Below are positions 40,043-48,412 of a DNA stretch of 64,000 nucleotides, in pieces. Every line of letters starts with the position of its first letter. Within the stretch, counting starts at the first letter, position 1. The notes below the pieces were generated by a model, which made no database searches, had not been told where the DNA came from, and saw only the letters and a list, made by a program, of their open reading frames with translations. Source of the stretch: an uncultured Oscillospiraceae bacterium (lineage in GTDB: Bacteria > Bacillota > Clostridia > Oscillospirales > Oscillospiraceae); contig CAJULZ010000003.1 in assembly GCA_910587205.1 (NCBI GenBank), positions 1-64,000 of the forward strand, read 5' to 3'. The position numbers were made by a program, and so were the translations under genes.

Positions 40043-40789
40043 TCAGCCCTCCCCAACCCGTTTGGCCCTGATGCGCCGGTCGTACTCCCGCCACGCGAAG
40101 AACAGGGGGATGAAGGTGAGCAGCACCATAACCCCGGCATAGAGGAACAGGTTCTCCTGGGGCACGTCGATGGGGTTGCCGTACACGTCCCGCAGCGCCT
40201 GGTCCTGGGGCGTGCCCTTGATGATGGCGTTGCCCGCGAGGGTACCGACAAACATGGGGATAAGGGTGAAGAACACGATGCGCACCCCCTCGAACTGCCC
40301 CTTGTTCTTCTCCGGGAACAGGCCGCGCACCCAGATCATCCCGGTCTGCATGATGAGCACGTACCCCGTGCCGATGAGGAACACGCACAGGAACAGGGGC
40401 AGATTTTTCACCGCGAACAGGTTCCCGGTGTCCACGCAGCCGCTGTCCTTGATCAGCGTGGAGATCAGCAGCAGCCCCGCGGCGTTGGTTGCCACGGCGA
40501 TGGAGGTGACGATGGGAATCTTATCGCCGTTGATGAGCTTGATAAAGGGGATGGTGACCAGTACCGCGAACAGCAGGGAAATCCCCTCCACCAGCCCCAT
40601 GTCCCCGGCGGTGAAGCCGATGTCATAGATCATCCAGTTGCCCATGTGCACAAAATAGAAATTGAAGGGGATGAAGAACATGCAGCTCACCAGGCAGGCC
40701 AGCAGCAGTTCCTTGTTCTCCCTCCGCCCGCGGAGGGTGGAAAAGCGGAAGATGGCGGTGAGCTGCTCCCAAAACGTACCCTCCCGGGC
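40043..40789 (-). CDS. C-terminal half of a frameshifted MFS carrier
   Basis: The frame continues the upstream carrier from about 40789 (AREGTFWEQLTAIFRFSTLR...) to 40043; the first ATG in it is at 40690. It holds the last six helices (CLVSCMFFIPFNFYFVHMGNW, DMGLVEGISLLFAVLVTIPF, LFLCVFLIGTGYVLIMQTGM, LFLYAGVMVLLTFIPLFFAW). One base is missing between the two halves. With that base restored the carrier is about 477 aa, a normal length. Confidence 0.7.
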   Translation of the reverse strand, partial: AREGTFWEQLTAIFRFSTLRGRRENKELLLACLVSCMFFIPFNFYFVHMGNWMIYDIGFTAGDMGLVEGISLLFAVLVTIPFIKLINGDKIPIVTSIAVATNAAGLLLISTLIKDSGCVDTGNLFAVKNLPLFLCVFLIGTGYVLIMQTGMIWVRGLFPEKNKGQFEGVRIVFFTLIPMFVGTLAGNAIIKGTPQDQALRDVYGNPIDVPQENLFLYAGVMVLLTFIPLFFAWREYDRRIRAKRVGEG

Positions 40790-41475
40790 GGGCTGAAGCC
40801 GGGGGCGTCCTTCATGAGAAACAACGAGATGAGCCCCATGGCGATGACAAACAGGCCCATCCCCCAGAACAGGAGCTGGTAATTGTCCTGGGCCGGGGCA
40901 TAAGCGTCGCTCCCCACGGTGGGGTTGCCCGCGTTGACCAGCATCCCGCCCACCACAGTGCCCACCACGGTGCCGAAGATGGGCATGGCGGCCAGGGCCG
41001 CCCCCACCTGGCCCTTGTTGGTGTCGTCGGTGTGGTCGTTGAGCCAGGCGTTATAGCCGCAGTCGCAGCCCATGGAGCCGAAAAAGCTCATCACCGCGTC
41101 GGCCAGCACCACCAGGAAGCCCAAAAACGCCACCGAAAGCGCGGGCAGCGAGGCGCGCACATACTCCGTCAGGCCGAAAATAATGGTGGTGATACCCCAG
41201 ATAATGTAGCCGATGGAGACATATTTTTTCCGCTTCCCCTCCCGGTCGGACATGGTGCCGAATACGAAGGTGGATACGGTGGTCACCAGGGCGCTGACGA
41301 TGACCATGCAGGTGACGATGTTCACGTCCCCGGCGATTTTGGCGTAGACAAACGTGTTAAACCACTGGTTTTCCATGTTCCAGCACAGTTGGCCCGCCAC
41401 GCCCATCCCCCAGACAACCGCCCAGAACCGGAGGGCGCCCATGGCCCCGTAGGTCTTTTTTGGCCTGTTTGACAT
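40687..41475 (-). CDS. N-terminal half of a frameshifted MFS (GPH-like) carrier
   Basis: Reads MSNRPKKTYGAMGALRFWAV with six membrane helices and the MFS loop FGTMSDREGKRKKYVSIGYI between helices 2 and 3, as in glycoside-pentoside-hexuronide-type carriers. The sensible sequence ends at LISLFLMKDAPGF and is followed by 35 unrelated residues, because one base is missing at about 40789-40794. Substrate unknown; linked to the DUF2804 gene. Divergent from the marR gene. Confidence 0.75.
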   Translation of the reverse strand: MSNRPKKTYGAMGALRFWAVVWGMGVAGQLCWNMENQWFNTFVYAKIAGDVNIVTCMVIVSALVTTVSTFVFGTMSDREGKRKKYVSIGYIIWGITTIIFGLTEYVRASLPALSVAFLGFLVVLADAVMSFFGSMGCDCGYNAWLNDHTDDTNKGQVGAALAAMPIFGTVVGTVVGGMLVNAGNPTVGSDAYAPAQDNYQLLFWGMGLFVIAMGLISLFLMKDAPGFSPPGRVRFGSSSPPSSAFPPSAGGGRTRNCCWPAW

Positions 41476-41663
41476 TTTTTCCCGCTTCCTTCCCTTGATG
41501 GACGGCGGGGGACGGTGCGCCCCGGCCGTCGTGCTCAGTTTCCATACAAAACGTGCAGCCGGGCCAGGTCAACTTCCATGCGTTCCAGTCAGCTCCATTG
41601 TAACAGCTTTCCCCGCCATATGCAAGGAATTGGGGCATTTTTACACCGCATCCCGGCCGGCGC

Positions 41664-41711
41664 TTGACAATCGTATGATTTCGTACTATACTATTTGGTA
41701 TGATTTCATAC
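41664..41711 (+). promoter_or_regulatory. marR promoter with two operators
   Basis: TTGACA (41664-41669), 17 bp, TATACT (41687-41692). GTATGATTTCGTAC fills the spacer (41673-41686) and the perfect palindrome GTATGATTTCATAC (41698-41711) covers the start region; centres are 25 bp apart. This is the usual layout for autorepression by a MarR dimer. Confidence 0.75.
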
Positions 41712-41727
41712 TATCGGAGGCGGTTTC

Positions 41728-42177
41728 ATGTCCTACAGCTCGGAGGCGCTCAAGCGCTTTAACTACCTGCTCAGCGAGACCACAACCGTCTACCACGACG
41801 CGGCGGCCCGCCTGGGCCTGTCCTACAGCGTGATGCAGATCCTCTACACCGTGTGCAACGATGGCGATGGGCGCCGCTGCCCCCTGTCGGACGTGTGCCG
41901 CCAGACCGGGATCAGCAAACAGACCGTCAACTCCGCCCTGCGCAGGCTGGAGGCGGAGGGGCTGGCCTACCTGGAGCGGGCCGGGGGGAAGCGCAAGGAC
42001 GTGTGCCTGACGGCGGCGGGCGCGGCCCTGGCGGGGCGCACCGTGGCCCGGATTATGGAGGCGGAAAACGCGGTATTCGCCTCCTGGCCCCAGGAGGACG
42101 TGGAGGCGTACCTGGCGCTCACGGCGAAGTATCTGGCGGCCTTCCGGGAGCAGACCCAGACCCTTCCCGCCCGCTGA
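41728..42177 (+). CDS. MarR-family transcriptional regulator
   Basis: 149 aa, GGAGG 7 nt upstream. Winged helix at about 35-105 (SDVCRQTGISKQTVNSALRRLEAEGLAYLERAGGKRKDVCLTAAG), flanked by the helices used for dimerisation. Two palindromic sites lie in its own promoter, so it represses itself and the MATE gene that follows after 60 nt. The inducer is probably a compound exported by that pump. Confidence 0.88.
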   Translation: MSYSSEALKRFNYLLSETTTVYHDAAARLGLSYSVMQILYTVCNDGDGRRCPLSDVCRQTGISKQTVNSALRRLEAEGLAYLERAGGKRKDVCLTAAGAALAGRTVARIMEAENAVFASWPQEDVEAYLALTAKYLAAFREQTQTLPAR

Positions 42178-42237
42178 CGGCCCCCGGTATGTCTGGGCCC
42201 GTCCGCGCATTCTATTTTTTGGGGAGTACGGAAAACC

Positions 42238-43566
42238 ATGATACAGCTATCCGACCACTTTGACTATAAGCGCCTGCTGCGCTTCACCTTCCCGTCCATT
42301 ATCATGTTAGTGTTCACCTCAATCTATGGCGTGGTGGACGGGTTCTTCGTGTCCAATTTCGCGGGTAAGACCCCCTTTGCGGCAGTCAATTTCATCATGC
42401 CGGTGCTCATCATCCTGGGCTGCGCCGGGTTCATGCTGGGCACCGGCGGCAGCGCCCTGATCTCCATGACCCTTGGCGAAGGGGATCGGGAACAGGCCAA
42501 CCGGATCTTTTCCCTGCTGATCTGGGCCGGGGCCGTGTGCGGCATCGTATTGGCGGCCGCCGGGATCGTCCTGCTCCCGGCCGCCGCCGCCCTGCTGGGG
42601 GCCGAGGGCAGGCTTTTGTCCGACAGCGTCCTCTACGGGCGGATCATTTTGGCCGCCCTCCCTTTCTACATTCTGCAAATGGAGTTCCAATGCCTGTTTG
42701 CCACAGCCGAAAAGCCCACCCTGGGCCTGGTCGTCACAGTGGCGGCGGGCGTGGCCAATATGGCGTTGGACGCGCTGTTCGTGGGCGTTTTCCGCTGGGG
42801 CCTGGTGGGCGCGGCGGCGGCCACCGCCGTCAGCCAGGCGGTGGGCGGTGTGGTCCCGCTGGTATATTTCGGGCGGGAAAACGACAGCCTGCTCCGGCTG
42901 GGCCGGTGCCGCTTCGACAGCCGGGCCCTGCTCCGGGCCTGTACCAACGGCGCGTCCGAGCTGATGAGCAATATCTCCATGTCGGTGGTCAGTATGCTCT
43001 ACAACGCCCAGCTTATGGCCAAAGCCGGGGAGGACGGTGTGGCCGCCTACGGGGTGCTGATGTACGTCAGCATGATCTTCCAGGCCATTTTCATCGGCTA
43101 CGCTGTGGGGACGGCTCCGGTGGTGGGCTACCATCACGGGGCCGGACACCAGGATGAACTCCAAAACCTACTGCGGCGCAACGCCGTCCTGATCGGCGGG
43201 TTTTCCGTCCTGATGTGCCTCGCGGGGGAGACGCTGGGCAGGCCGCTGGCCGTCCTCTTTGTGGGGTACGACCAAGGTCTGCTGGATATGACCGCCCACG
43301 CCTTCGCCATCTTTTCGGTGTCCTTCCTGTTCTCCGGGTTCGCCATCTTTGGGTCGTCTTTTTTCACCGCCCTCAACGACGGGCTGACCTCCGCGCTGAT
43401 CTCCTTCCTGCGCACCCTGGTGTTCCAGTGCGCGGCTGTACTCCTATTCCCCATTTTCTGGGGGCTGGATGGGATCTGGTGGTCCATCGTATCGGCGGAG
43501 ATCATGGCGGTGGCTGTCACCCTGCTGTTCCTGGCGGCCAGGCGGAAGCGGTACGGGTATTTTTGA
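42238..43566 (+). CDS. MATE-family multidrug efflux transporter
   Basis: 442 aa, twelve membrane helices in two similar bundles; typical MATE starts to each half (FPSIIMLVFTSIYGVVDGFFVSNFAG and NISMSVVSMLYNAQLMAKAGEDGVAAYGVL). Cation-coupled export of drugs or metabolites. Co-transcribed with marR and ended by a strong hairpin. Confidence 0.9.
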   Translation: MIQLSDHFDYKRLLRFTFPSIIMLVFTSIYGVVDGFFVSNFAGKTPFAAVNFIMPVLIILGCAGFMLGTGGSALISMTLGEGDREQANRIFSLLIWAGAVCGIVLAAAGIVLLPAAAALLGAEGRLLSDSVLYGRIILAALPFYILQMEFQCLFATAEKPTLGLVVTVAAGVANMALDALFVGVFRWGLVGAAAATAVSQAVGGVVPLVYFGRENDSLLRLGRCRFDSRALLRACTNGASELMSNISMSVVSMLYNAQLMAKAGEDGVAAYGVLMYVSMIFQAIFIGYAVGTAPVVGYHHGAGHQDELQNLLRRNAVLIGGFSVLMCLAGETLGRPLAVLFVGYDQGLLDMTAHAFAIFSVSFLFSGFAIFGSSFFTALNDGLTSALISFLRTLVFQCAAVLLFPIFWGLDGIWWSIVSAEIMAVAVTLLFLAARRKRYGYF

Positions 43567-43576
43567 CAGACGCTGA

Positions 43577-43605
43577 AGGAGGGGCGGCCAAAGGCCGCCC
43601 CTCCT
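43577..43605. terminator. hairpin terminator between the MATE gene and the ABC importer
   Basis: AGGAGGGGCGGCC and its complement with an AAA loop, then TGTTT on the plus strand. It separates convergent genes and can serve both. Confidence 0.75.
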
Positions 43606-43625
43606 GTTTCACTTTTCCGCAGTTC

Positions 43626-44408
43626 TCAGCTCCCGGGGCCCTCCCCTTCGGGGAACCCGCAGAAATACCGCCGCCCCTGGGACGTGTCCGCCGCGTGGAG
43701 GGAGATCCGGAACGTACGCTCCAGCTCGCCGCTCCGGACGGCCTCCCCCGGCGTGCCGGCGGCCACGGCCCTCCCCTCCCGCAGCACCAGCAGCTCGTCC
43801 GCCCACTCCAGGGCAGATCCCAGGTCATGCAGCACCAGCACCACTGCCTTGCCCATCCGGGCCAGTCTGCGGGAGAGGCGCAGCACCTCCAGCTGCCCGC
43901 GGACGTCCAGGTAAGTGGTGGGCTCGTCCATGAGTACGGCGGGGGTGTCCTGGGCCAGGGTCATGGCGATGTACACCTTCTGCCGCTGGCCGCCGGACAG
44001 TCCCTTCAGCAGGCGGGGGGCCAGCTCCCCGGCGCCCACCCACTCCAGCGCCCGCTGGGCGCAGGCATAGTCCTCCGGGCGGTAGCGGCGGGGATAGGAC
44101 AGATGGGCAAACCGCCCGTGGAGCACCATGCGCAGGGCGGTGATATCCGGGATGTTCCGGCTCTGGGGCAGGTAGGCCACCCGCTGGGCGGCCTCCCGGC
44201 TGGAGAGGGAGGCCAGCTCCGCCCCGCCCAGGCGGACCTGGCCCGACGACGGCCGGCACAGGCCGACCACGGCCTTCAGCAGGGTGCTCTTTCCGCAGCC
44301 GTTAGGCCCAACGACGGCGGTAACCACCCCAGGGCGGAACCGGGCGCTTACCTCATGGAGAACCTGCCTCCGGCCATAGGCCGCGCACAGCCGATCCACC
44401 TCAATCAT
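43626..44408 (-). CDS. iron/cobalamin-type ABC importer ATPase (FecE/BtuD family)
   Basis: 260 aa with Walker A GPNGCGKST (about 34-42), Q loop LPQSRN, signature LSGGQRQK, Walker B AVLMDEPTTYLD and a switch His (VLHDLGSAL). Overlaps the permease gene by 8 nt. Last gene of the importer, facing the MATE terminator. Probably supplies iron or cobalamin; the neighbourhood of siroheme and sulfite reductase genes favours an iron compound, but a corrinoid is possible. Confidence 0.88.
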   Translation of the reverse strand: MIEVDRLCAAYGRRQVLHEVSARFRPGVVTAVVGPNGCGKSTLLKAVVGLCRPSSGQVRLGGAELASLSSREAAQRVAYLPQSRNIPDITALRMVLHGRFAHLSYPRRYRPEDYACAQRALEWVGAGELAPRLLKGLSGGQRQKVYIAMTLAQDTPAVLMDEPTTYLDVRGQLEVLRLSRRLARMGKAVVLVLHDLGSALEWADELLVLREGRAVAAGTPGEAVRSGELERTFRISLHAADTSQGRRYFCGFPEGEGPGS

Positions 44409-45411
44409 GAATACGCCCCCTTCTCCGACGCAGCAGGAGCAACACGAAAAACGGCGCGCCTACGGCGGAGAGCAGGACGCCCGCCGGGAGCTCGTAAGGC
44501 GCAAACAGCAGCCTGGCGGCCAGGTCGCACAGCGTCACCAGGGCCCCGCCGCTCAGGGCACACATGGGCAGCAGCCAGCGGCTTTCGCCTCCGGTGAAGC
44601 GGCGGGCGATGTGGGGGACGACGAGGCCCACAAAGCCCAGGGAACCGGCAAAGCTGACGCTGGCTCCCGCCAGCAGCGCGGCGATGGTCAGGAAGGCCAG
44701 ACGCATCCGCCGGACGCCGAGCCCCAGGCCGTGGGCGGTCTCCTCCCCCAGGGACAGTACGTCCAGCTCACTGCACAGGGAGAAGGCCGCGGCCAGCGCC
44801 AGGAGGATCAGCGCCCCGGCAGGGGCCAGCCGCGCGGGGGAAACCGCGGAGAACCCCCCCACCCGGAAGTCCGCCGTCCCCACTCCCGCCTCCGGCGACA
44901 GGACAGCCACCGCCTCGGTGACGGCGGAGAGGAACGAACCCACCGCCACGCCCCCCAGGGCCACGGTGCTGCGGGACGCGCCGGTGCGCTGGGCCAGCGC
45001 CACCACCAGCATCACCGCCCCCAGCGCGCCGAAAAACGCCGCCCCCGCCGCCGCCCAGCCCGACGCCCCCACGGCGCAGCAGACGCTGACGGCCAGCCCC
45101 GCCCCGGCGTTGACGCCGATGATGTTGGGGGCGGCCAGGGGGTTCGCCAGCACCGACTGGATGACCGCGCCGGACACCGACAGGGCCGCCCCTGCCAGCA
45201 GGCACGCGGCGGCGCGGGGCGCCCGGGCATACCACAACACCCGGGCCTCTATCCCCTCGCCCCCGTGGACAAGGGCCTCCCATAGCCGGGGCAGAGGTAT
45301 GCCCGCCGCGCCCAGGCAAAGGCTCAAAACCAGGGCCGCCAGGCACAGCAGGGCCGCCCCAGCTACGGACAGGGCCCTACGACGGGTAGAGCAGGTCGGC
45401 GAGTTTTTCAT
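44401..45411 (-). CDS. FecCD-family ABC importer permease
   Basis: 336 aa, about ten membrane helices, with family segments AGAALSVSGAVIQSVLANPLAAPNIIGVNAGA and GSLGFVGLVVPHIARRFTGGESRWLLP (coupling helix). Works as a dimer with the ATPase. Its start overlaps the end of the binding-protein gene by 35 nt. Confidence 0.9.
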   Translation of the reverse strand: MKNSPTCSTRRRALSVAGAALLCLAALVLSLCLGAAGIPLPRLWEALVHGGEGIEARVLWYARAPRAAACLLAGAALSVSGAVIQSVLANPLAAPNIIGVNAGAGLAVSVCCAVGASGWAAAGAAFFGALGAVMLVVALAQRTGASRSTVALGGVAVGSFLSAVTEAVAVLSPEAGVGTADFRVGGFSAVSPARLAPAGALILLALAAAFSLCSELDVLSLGEETAHGLGLGVRRMRLAFLTIAALLAGASVSFAGSLGFVGLVVPHIARRFTGGESRWLLPMCALSGGALVTLCDLAARLLFAPYELPAGVLLSAVGAPFFVLLLLRRRRGRIHD

Positions 45412-46315
45412 AGGCTTCCCCCCAGCGGTGGTTCGGCTTCAGGTTGTAAAGCTGCGGGTCCATGTCGTACACCCGCCCCTCCCGTACCGCCGTCATACCG
45501 GCCCAGGCGGGGTGGTCCGTCAGCAGACGGCCCAGGTTCTCCGCGATGGCCGGAGAATCCTGCCCCTGGCGGACGATGAAAATGCAGTCCGGGTCGGCCT
45601 CCATGATTCGCTCCAGGCTGAGCTGCTCCAAAAGGGAGCCATCCCCATCGGCGATGTTGACGCATCCCAGGTCAGCCAGCATCTCCCCCAGCACGTTGCC
45701 CTCGCTGCGCTTCACCTTCACGCTCACCGCCGTAGCCCGCAGGCAGAGCACCCGCGGAGCGCTGCCGTCCGCCCGGGCAACGGCGGCCTCCACCTGAGCC
45801 TCTACCGCCGCGCCGTTGGCCTCGTAGAGCTCCGGCCGGCCGGTGATTTGGGTGCAGATGTCCAGCATCTCCAGGTATTCCGCGAAGGTGTTCACATCAA
45901 AATAAGCGGCGGCAATCCCGGCCGCCTCCAGCGTCTCCCGCCACTCCAAGTTCAGCGGGGTGTTCACGCTGGCGATGACAAAATCCGGGTCCGCCGCCAG
46001 CAGCTTTTCCAGGCTGGCCCGGGTGCTCTTGCCCAGGTTGACCGTCCCCTCCGGCAGATCCAGGTCAAATTCCGTCCAGGCGTCGTCAGCGGTGGCGGCC
46101 ACCTCGCCCCCCGCCAGCGTCCACACGCTGGCGAAGCTGCCGATAAGCGCGGCCACCCTCTGGGGCCGCCCAGCCACCGTCACCTCCCGGCCAAGAGCGT
46201 CGGTAAACGTCACCGCACCCTCCCCAGCCGGGGAAGGCGCGGGCGGGGCCTCCGGAGCGCAGCCGGACAAGACCAGCAGGCACAAGGCCAGCCCCAGGGC
46301 GGTCAGCTGCCGCAT
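45377..46315 (-). CDS. ABC importer substrate-binding lipoprotein (FepB/BtuF type)
   Basis: 312 aa from ATG 46315. Lipoprotein signal (LLVLSGC). Two lobes joined by a long helix: DALGREVTVAGRPQRVAALIGSFASVWTLAGGE, DPDFVIASVNTP, then YDMDPQLYNLKPNHRWGEAYEKLADLL at the end, the cluster A-2 (class III) fold used for siderophores, haem and cobalamin. Its start overlaps the cobA-hemD stop region by 13 nt, tying the importer to tetrapyrrole synthesis. Confidence 0.87.
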   Translation of the reverse strand: MRQLTALGLALCLLVLSGCAPEAPPAPSPAGEGAVTFTDALGREVTVAGRPQRVAALIGSFASVWTLAGGEVAATADDAWTEFDLDLPEGTVNLGKSTRASLEKLLAADPDFVIASVNTPLNLEWRETLEAAGIAAAYFDVNTFAEYLEMLDICTQITGRPELYEANGAAVEAQVEAAVARADGSAPRVLCLRATAVSVKVKRSEGNVLGEMLADLGCVNIADGDGSLLEQLSLERIMEADPDCIFIVRQGQDSPAIAENLGRLLTDHPAWAGMTAVREGRVYDMDPQLYNLKPNHRWGEAYEKLADLLYPS

Positions 46316-47745
46316 AGGAAATCCCCCCAATCCTTCAGAATGCACGCAATCACGGCCTCAGGGGCGGCGTCATCCGCCGTCAGCACCCGGGAGAATATCC
46401 GTTCCGCCTCGGCGGCAGTGCGGGGCCCGATGCACACCGCCCCCCGCCCCGGCGCCGGGCCGCCCCCCGCCGCGTATTCTCTGACGCCTCCGGCGCTTCC
46501 AAAGACGGCGTAATCCACCTGGGCGCGGCACACCGGCCCGGTGGACAGGGCATACAGCGGCACCGTACGGCAGGACGCCCCGGCCTGGAGCAGAGGGGCC
46601 TCCAGCCCAGGGGCAGCCTCCGCCGCCCGCAGGAGCAGCGCCCGCCGCCCGCCGCAGACGCGGGCCATACGCTCCCCCAGGCACTGGGTATCGTGCCGCG
46701 GGGGGATCAGGTCGGCGCGGAACCCGTGCCGGGCGAGCTCCGCCGCCGTGCCCGGCCCCACCGCCGCAATCCGGAACCGGGCCAGGCCTCGGAGATCCCA
46801 CCCGGCCCGGGCCAACAGCGCAAAGAACACCGCCGCCCCATTGGGGCTGGTGAAGCCCAACCATCCCCCCGACGCCCAATCCAGGGCCTGGGTCAGCTCC
46901 TCCGGCGCGCACAGCGGCCGTACCCGGCTGCGCTGGAGACAGCGCACCGCCGCCCCCATCCCCTCCAGTCCCGGGACAAACTTTTCCCGGAAGGCCGCCG
47001 TACCGGTAAGCCCTACGCAGGCCCCGGACAGCGGCAGCCCCGCGCGCAGATCCATCCCCGCGGTCCCGCCCACCAAAATCACCGCCGGCGGCTCCAGCCC
47101 CCGGGCCTTCCCGGCCAAATCCGCCAGCGTCCCCCGGATACACCGCGCACCGACCACGGCGGCCGGAGTGGACGGAGACATCCCCGCCTCCACCAGCCCG
47201 CGGCAAAGCCCGTCCAGCCGGTGCAGGCCCATGAGGAACACCAGCGTCCCCTCCAGCGCGGCCAGCCCCTCCAGGTTGTCCGGCATGCCGCCGTCCGGCC
47301 CGGCGGTATGGGCCGTGACCACATGGAACGACCGGCTGACACCCCGATGGGTCACGGGGATGCCCGCCCCGCCGGGGACGGCCACCGCCGAGCTCACCCC
47401 CGGCACCACAAGACAGCCGACCCCGGCGGCCCGCACAGCGGCCAGCTCCTCCCCGCCGCGGCCAAACACGAAGGGGTCGCCCCCCTTCAGGCGGCACACC
47501 ACCTTCCCGGCGGCGGCCTTAGATACCAGCAGGGCATTGATCTCCTCCTGGGGCATACTGTGGCGGCCCCGCCGCTTCCCTACGAACACCAGCTCCGCTC
47601 CGGCGGGGGCCAAGGCCAGTAGATCCTCATCCACCAGATCATCGTACAGCACAGCGTCCGCCCGCTCCAGGCAGCGGCGGCCCCGCACTGTGATGAGATC
47701 CGCGCCCCCGCAGCCGCCGCCCACCAGGTAGACAATCCCTTTCAC
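46303..47745 (-). CDS. cobA-hemD: uroporphyrinogen-III methyltransferase/synthase fusion (CobA-HemD)
   Basis: 480 aa from GTG 47745 (GGGAGG 7 nt upstream). Residues 1-235 are the SAM-dependent methyltransferase (VYLVGGGCGGADLITVRG, RADAVLYDDLV, CRLKGGDPFVFGRGGEE, VPGVSSA, GIPVTHRG) that makes precorrin-2. Residues about 240-480 are a divergent HemD domain that closes hydroxymethylbilane to uroporphyrinogen III. This fusion is common in Firmicutes. Together with the next gene it leads to sirohydrochlorin/siroheme for AsrC. Overlaps the dehydrogenase gene by 4 nt. Confidence 0.92.
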   Translation of the reverse strand: MKGIVYLVGGGCGGADLITVRGRRCLERADAVLYDDLVDEDLLALAPAGAELVFVGKRRGRHSMPQEEINALLVSKAAAGKVVCRLKGGDPFVFGRGGEELAAVRAAGVGCLVVPGVSSAVAVPGGAGIPVTHRGVSRSFHVVTAHTAGPDGGMPDNLEGLAALEGTLVFLMGLHRLDGLCRGLVEAGMSPSTPAAVVGARCIRGTLADLAGKARGLEPPAVILVGGTAGMDLRAGLPLSGACVGLTGTAAFREKFVPGLEGMGAAVRCLQRSRVRPLCAPEELTQALDWASGGWLGFTSPNGAAVFFALLARAGWDLRGLARFRIAAVGPGTAAELARHGFRADLIPPRHDTQCLGERMARVCGGRRALLLRAAEAAPGLEAPLLQAGASCRTVPLYALSTGPVCRAQVDYAVFGSAGGVREYAAGGGPAPGRGAVCIGPRTAAEAERIFSRVLTADDAAPEAVIACILKDWGDFLCGS

Positions 47746-48350
47746 ACCAATCCCTCCCACAACCGGTTAAGCTCCCCTTCGGTGAGGGGGCGGCCGCGCT
47801 CCAGGGCCATGGCAAAGCACCGCTTTAAAAGCGCCGCCCGCCGCCCCTGCCCGTCCAGCCGCTCCCGGGCCAGCTCCCGCTGGCGCTGCATCTGGACCAG
47901 GATGGCGTCAAACTCCCCAGGGATGGCGGCCTCCAATTGGTCCCGCGCCCAGGCCGCAGCCGTGGGGCTGGCCCCGCCGGTGGCGATTCCCGCCACCAGC
48001 GGCCCTTTTTGCAGGATGGCCGGGAAAATAAACGTGCACAGCTCAGGCCTGTCCACTACGTTAATGGGAATGCCCCGGCTCACGCACTGGCGGTAGAGCG
48101 CCTCCCCCACCTGGGGCACGCCGGTGGCGTCCACCACCAGCTCAGCCCAAGCCACGTCCTCCCCGGCGACCTCCCTCCAAACCGGTTCCACCAGAGCCCG
48201 CTCTAAGGCGGGGAGGATATCGGGGGCCACAACGCGGATGCGCGGCCCAAAGGGGGCCAGCGCCTCCGCCTTGCGCGCGGCCACCCGTCCCCCGCCGGCG
48301 ATGAGACACCGCCGGCCGGACAGCTGTGTGAACAAAGGAAACCATGCCAT
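47742..48350 (-). CDS. precorrin-2 dehydrogenase / sirohydrochlorin ferrochelatase (CysG N-terminal type)
   Basis: 202 aa from ATG 48350 (AGGAGGG, 6-nt spacing). NAD-binding N-terminus FPLFTQLSGRRCLIAGGGRVAARKAEAL, then the Asp/Asn pocket LVVDATGVPQ and VNVVDRPELCTFIFPAILQKGPLVAGIATGGASPTAA, the Met8p/CysG signature. Converts precorrin-2 to sirohydrochlorin and inserts iron. Its place directly after asrC supports siroheme supply for sulfite reduction. Confidence 0.92.
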   Translation of the reverse strand: MAWFPLFTQLSGRRCLIAGGGRVAARKAEALAPFGPRIRVVAPDILPALERALVEPVWREVAGEDVAWAELVVDATGVPQVGEALYRQCVSRGIPINVVDRPELCTFIFPAILQKGPLVAGIATGGASPTAAAWARDQLEAAIPGEFDAILVQMQRQRELARERLDGQGRRAALLKRCFAMALERGRPLTEGELNRLWEGLV

Positions 48351-48412
48351 GCCTTTCCCTCCTGACAATGCGGGGGCCGAGCCTGCCTCTCGAGCGCGGC
48401 CCGGCCCCGGTG

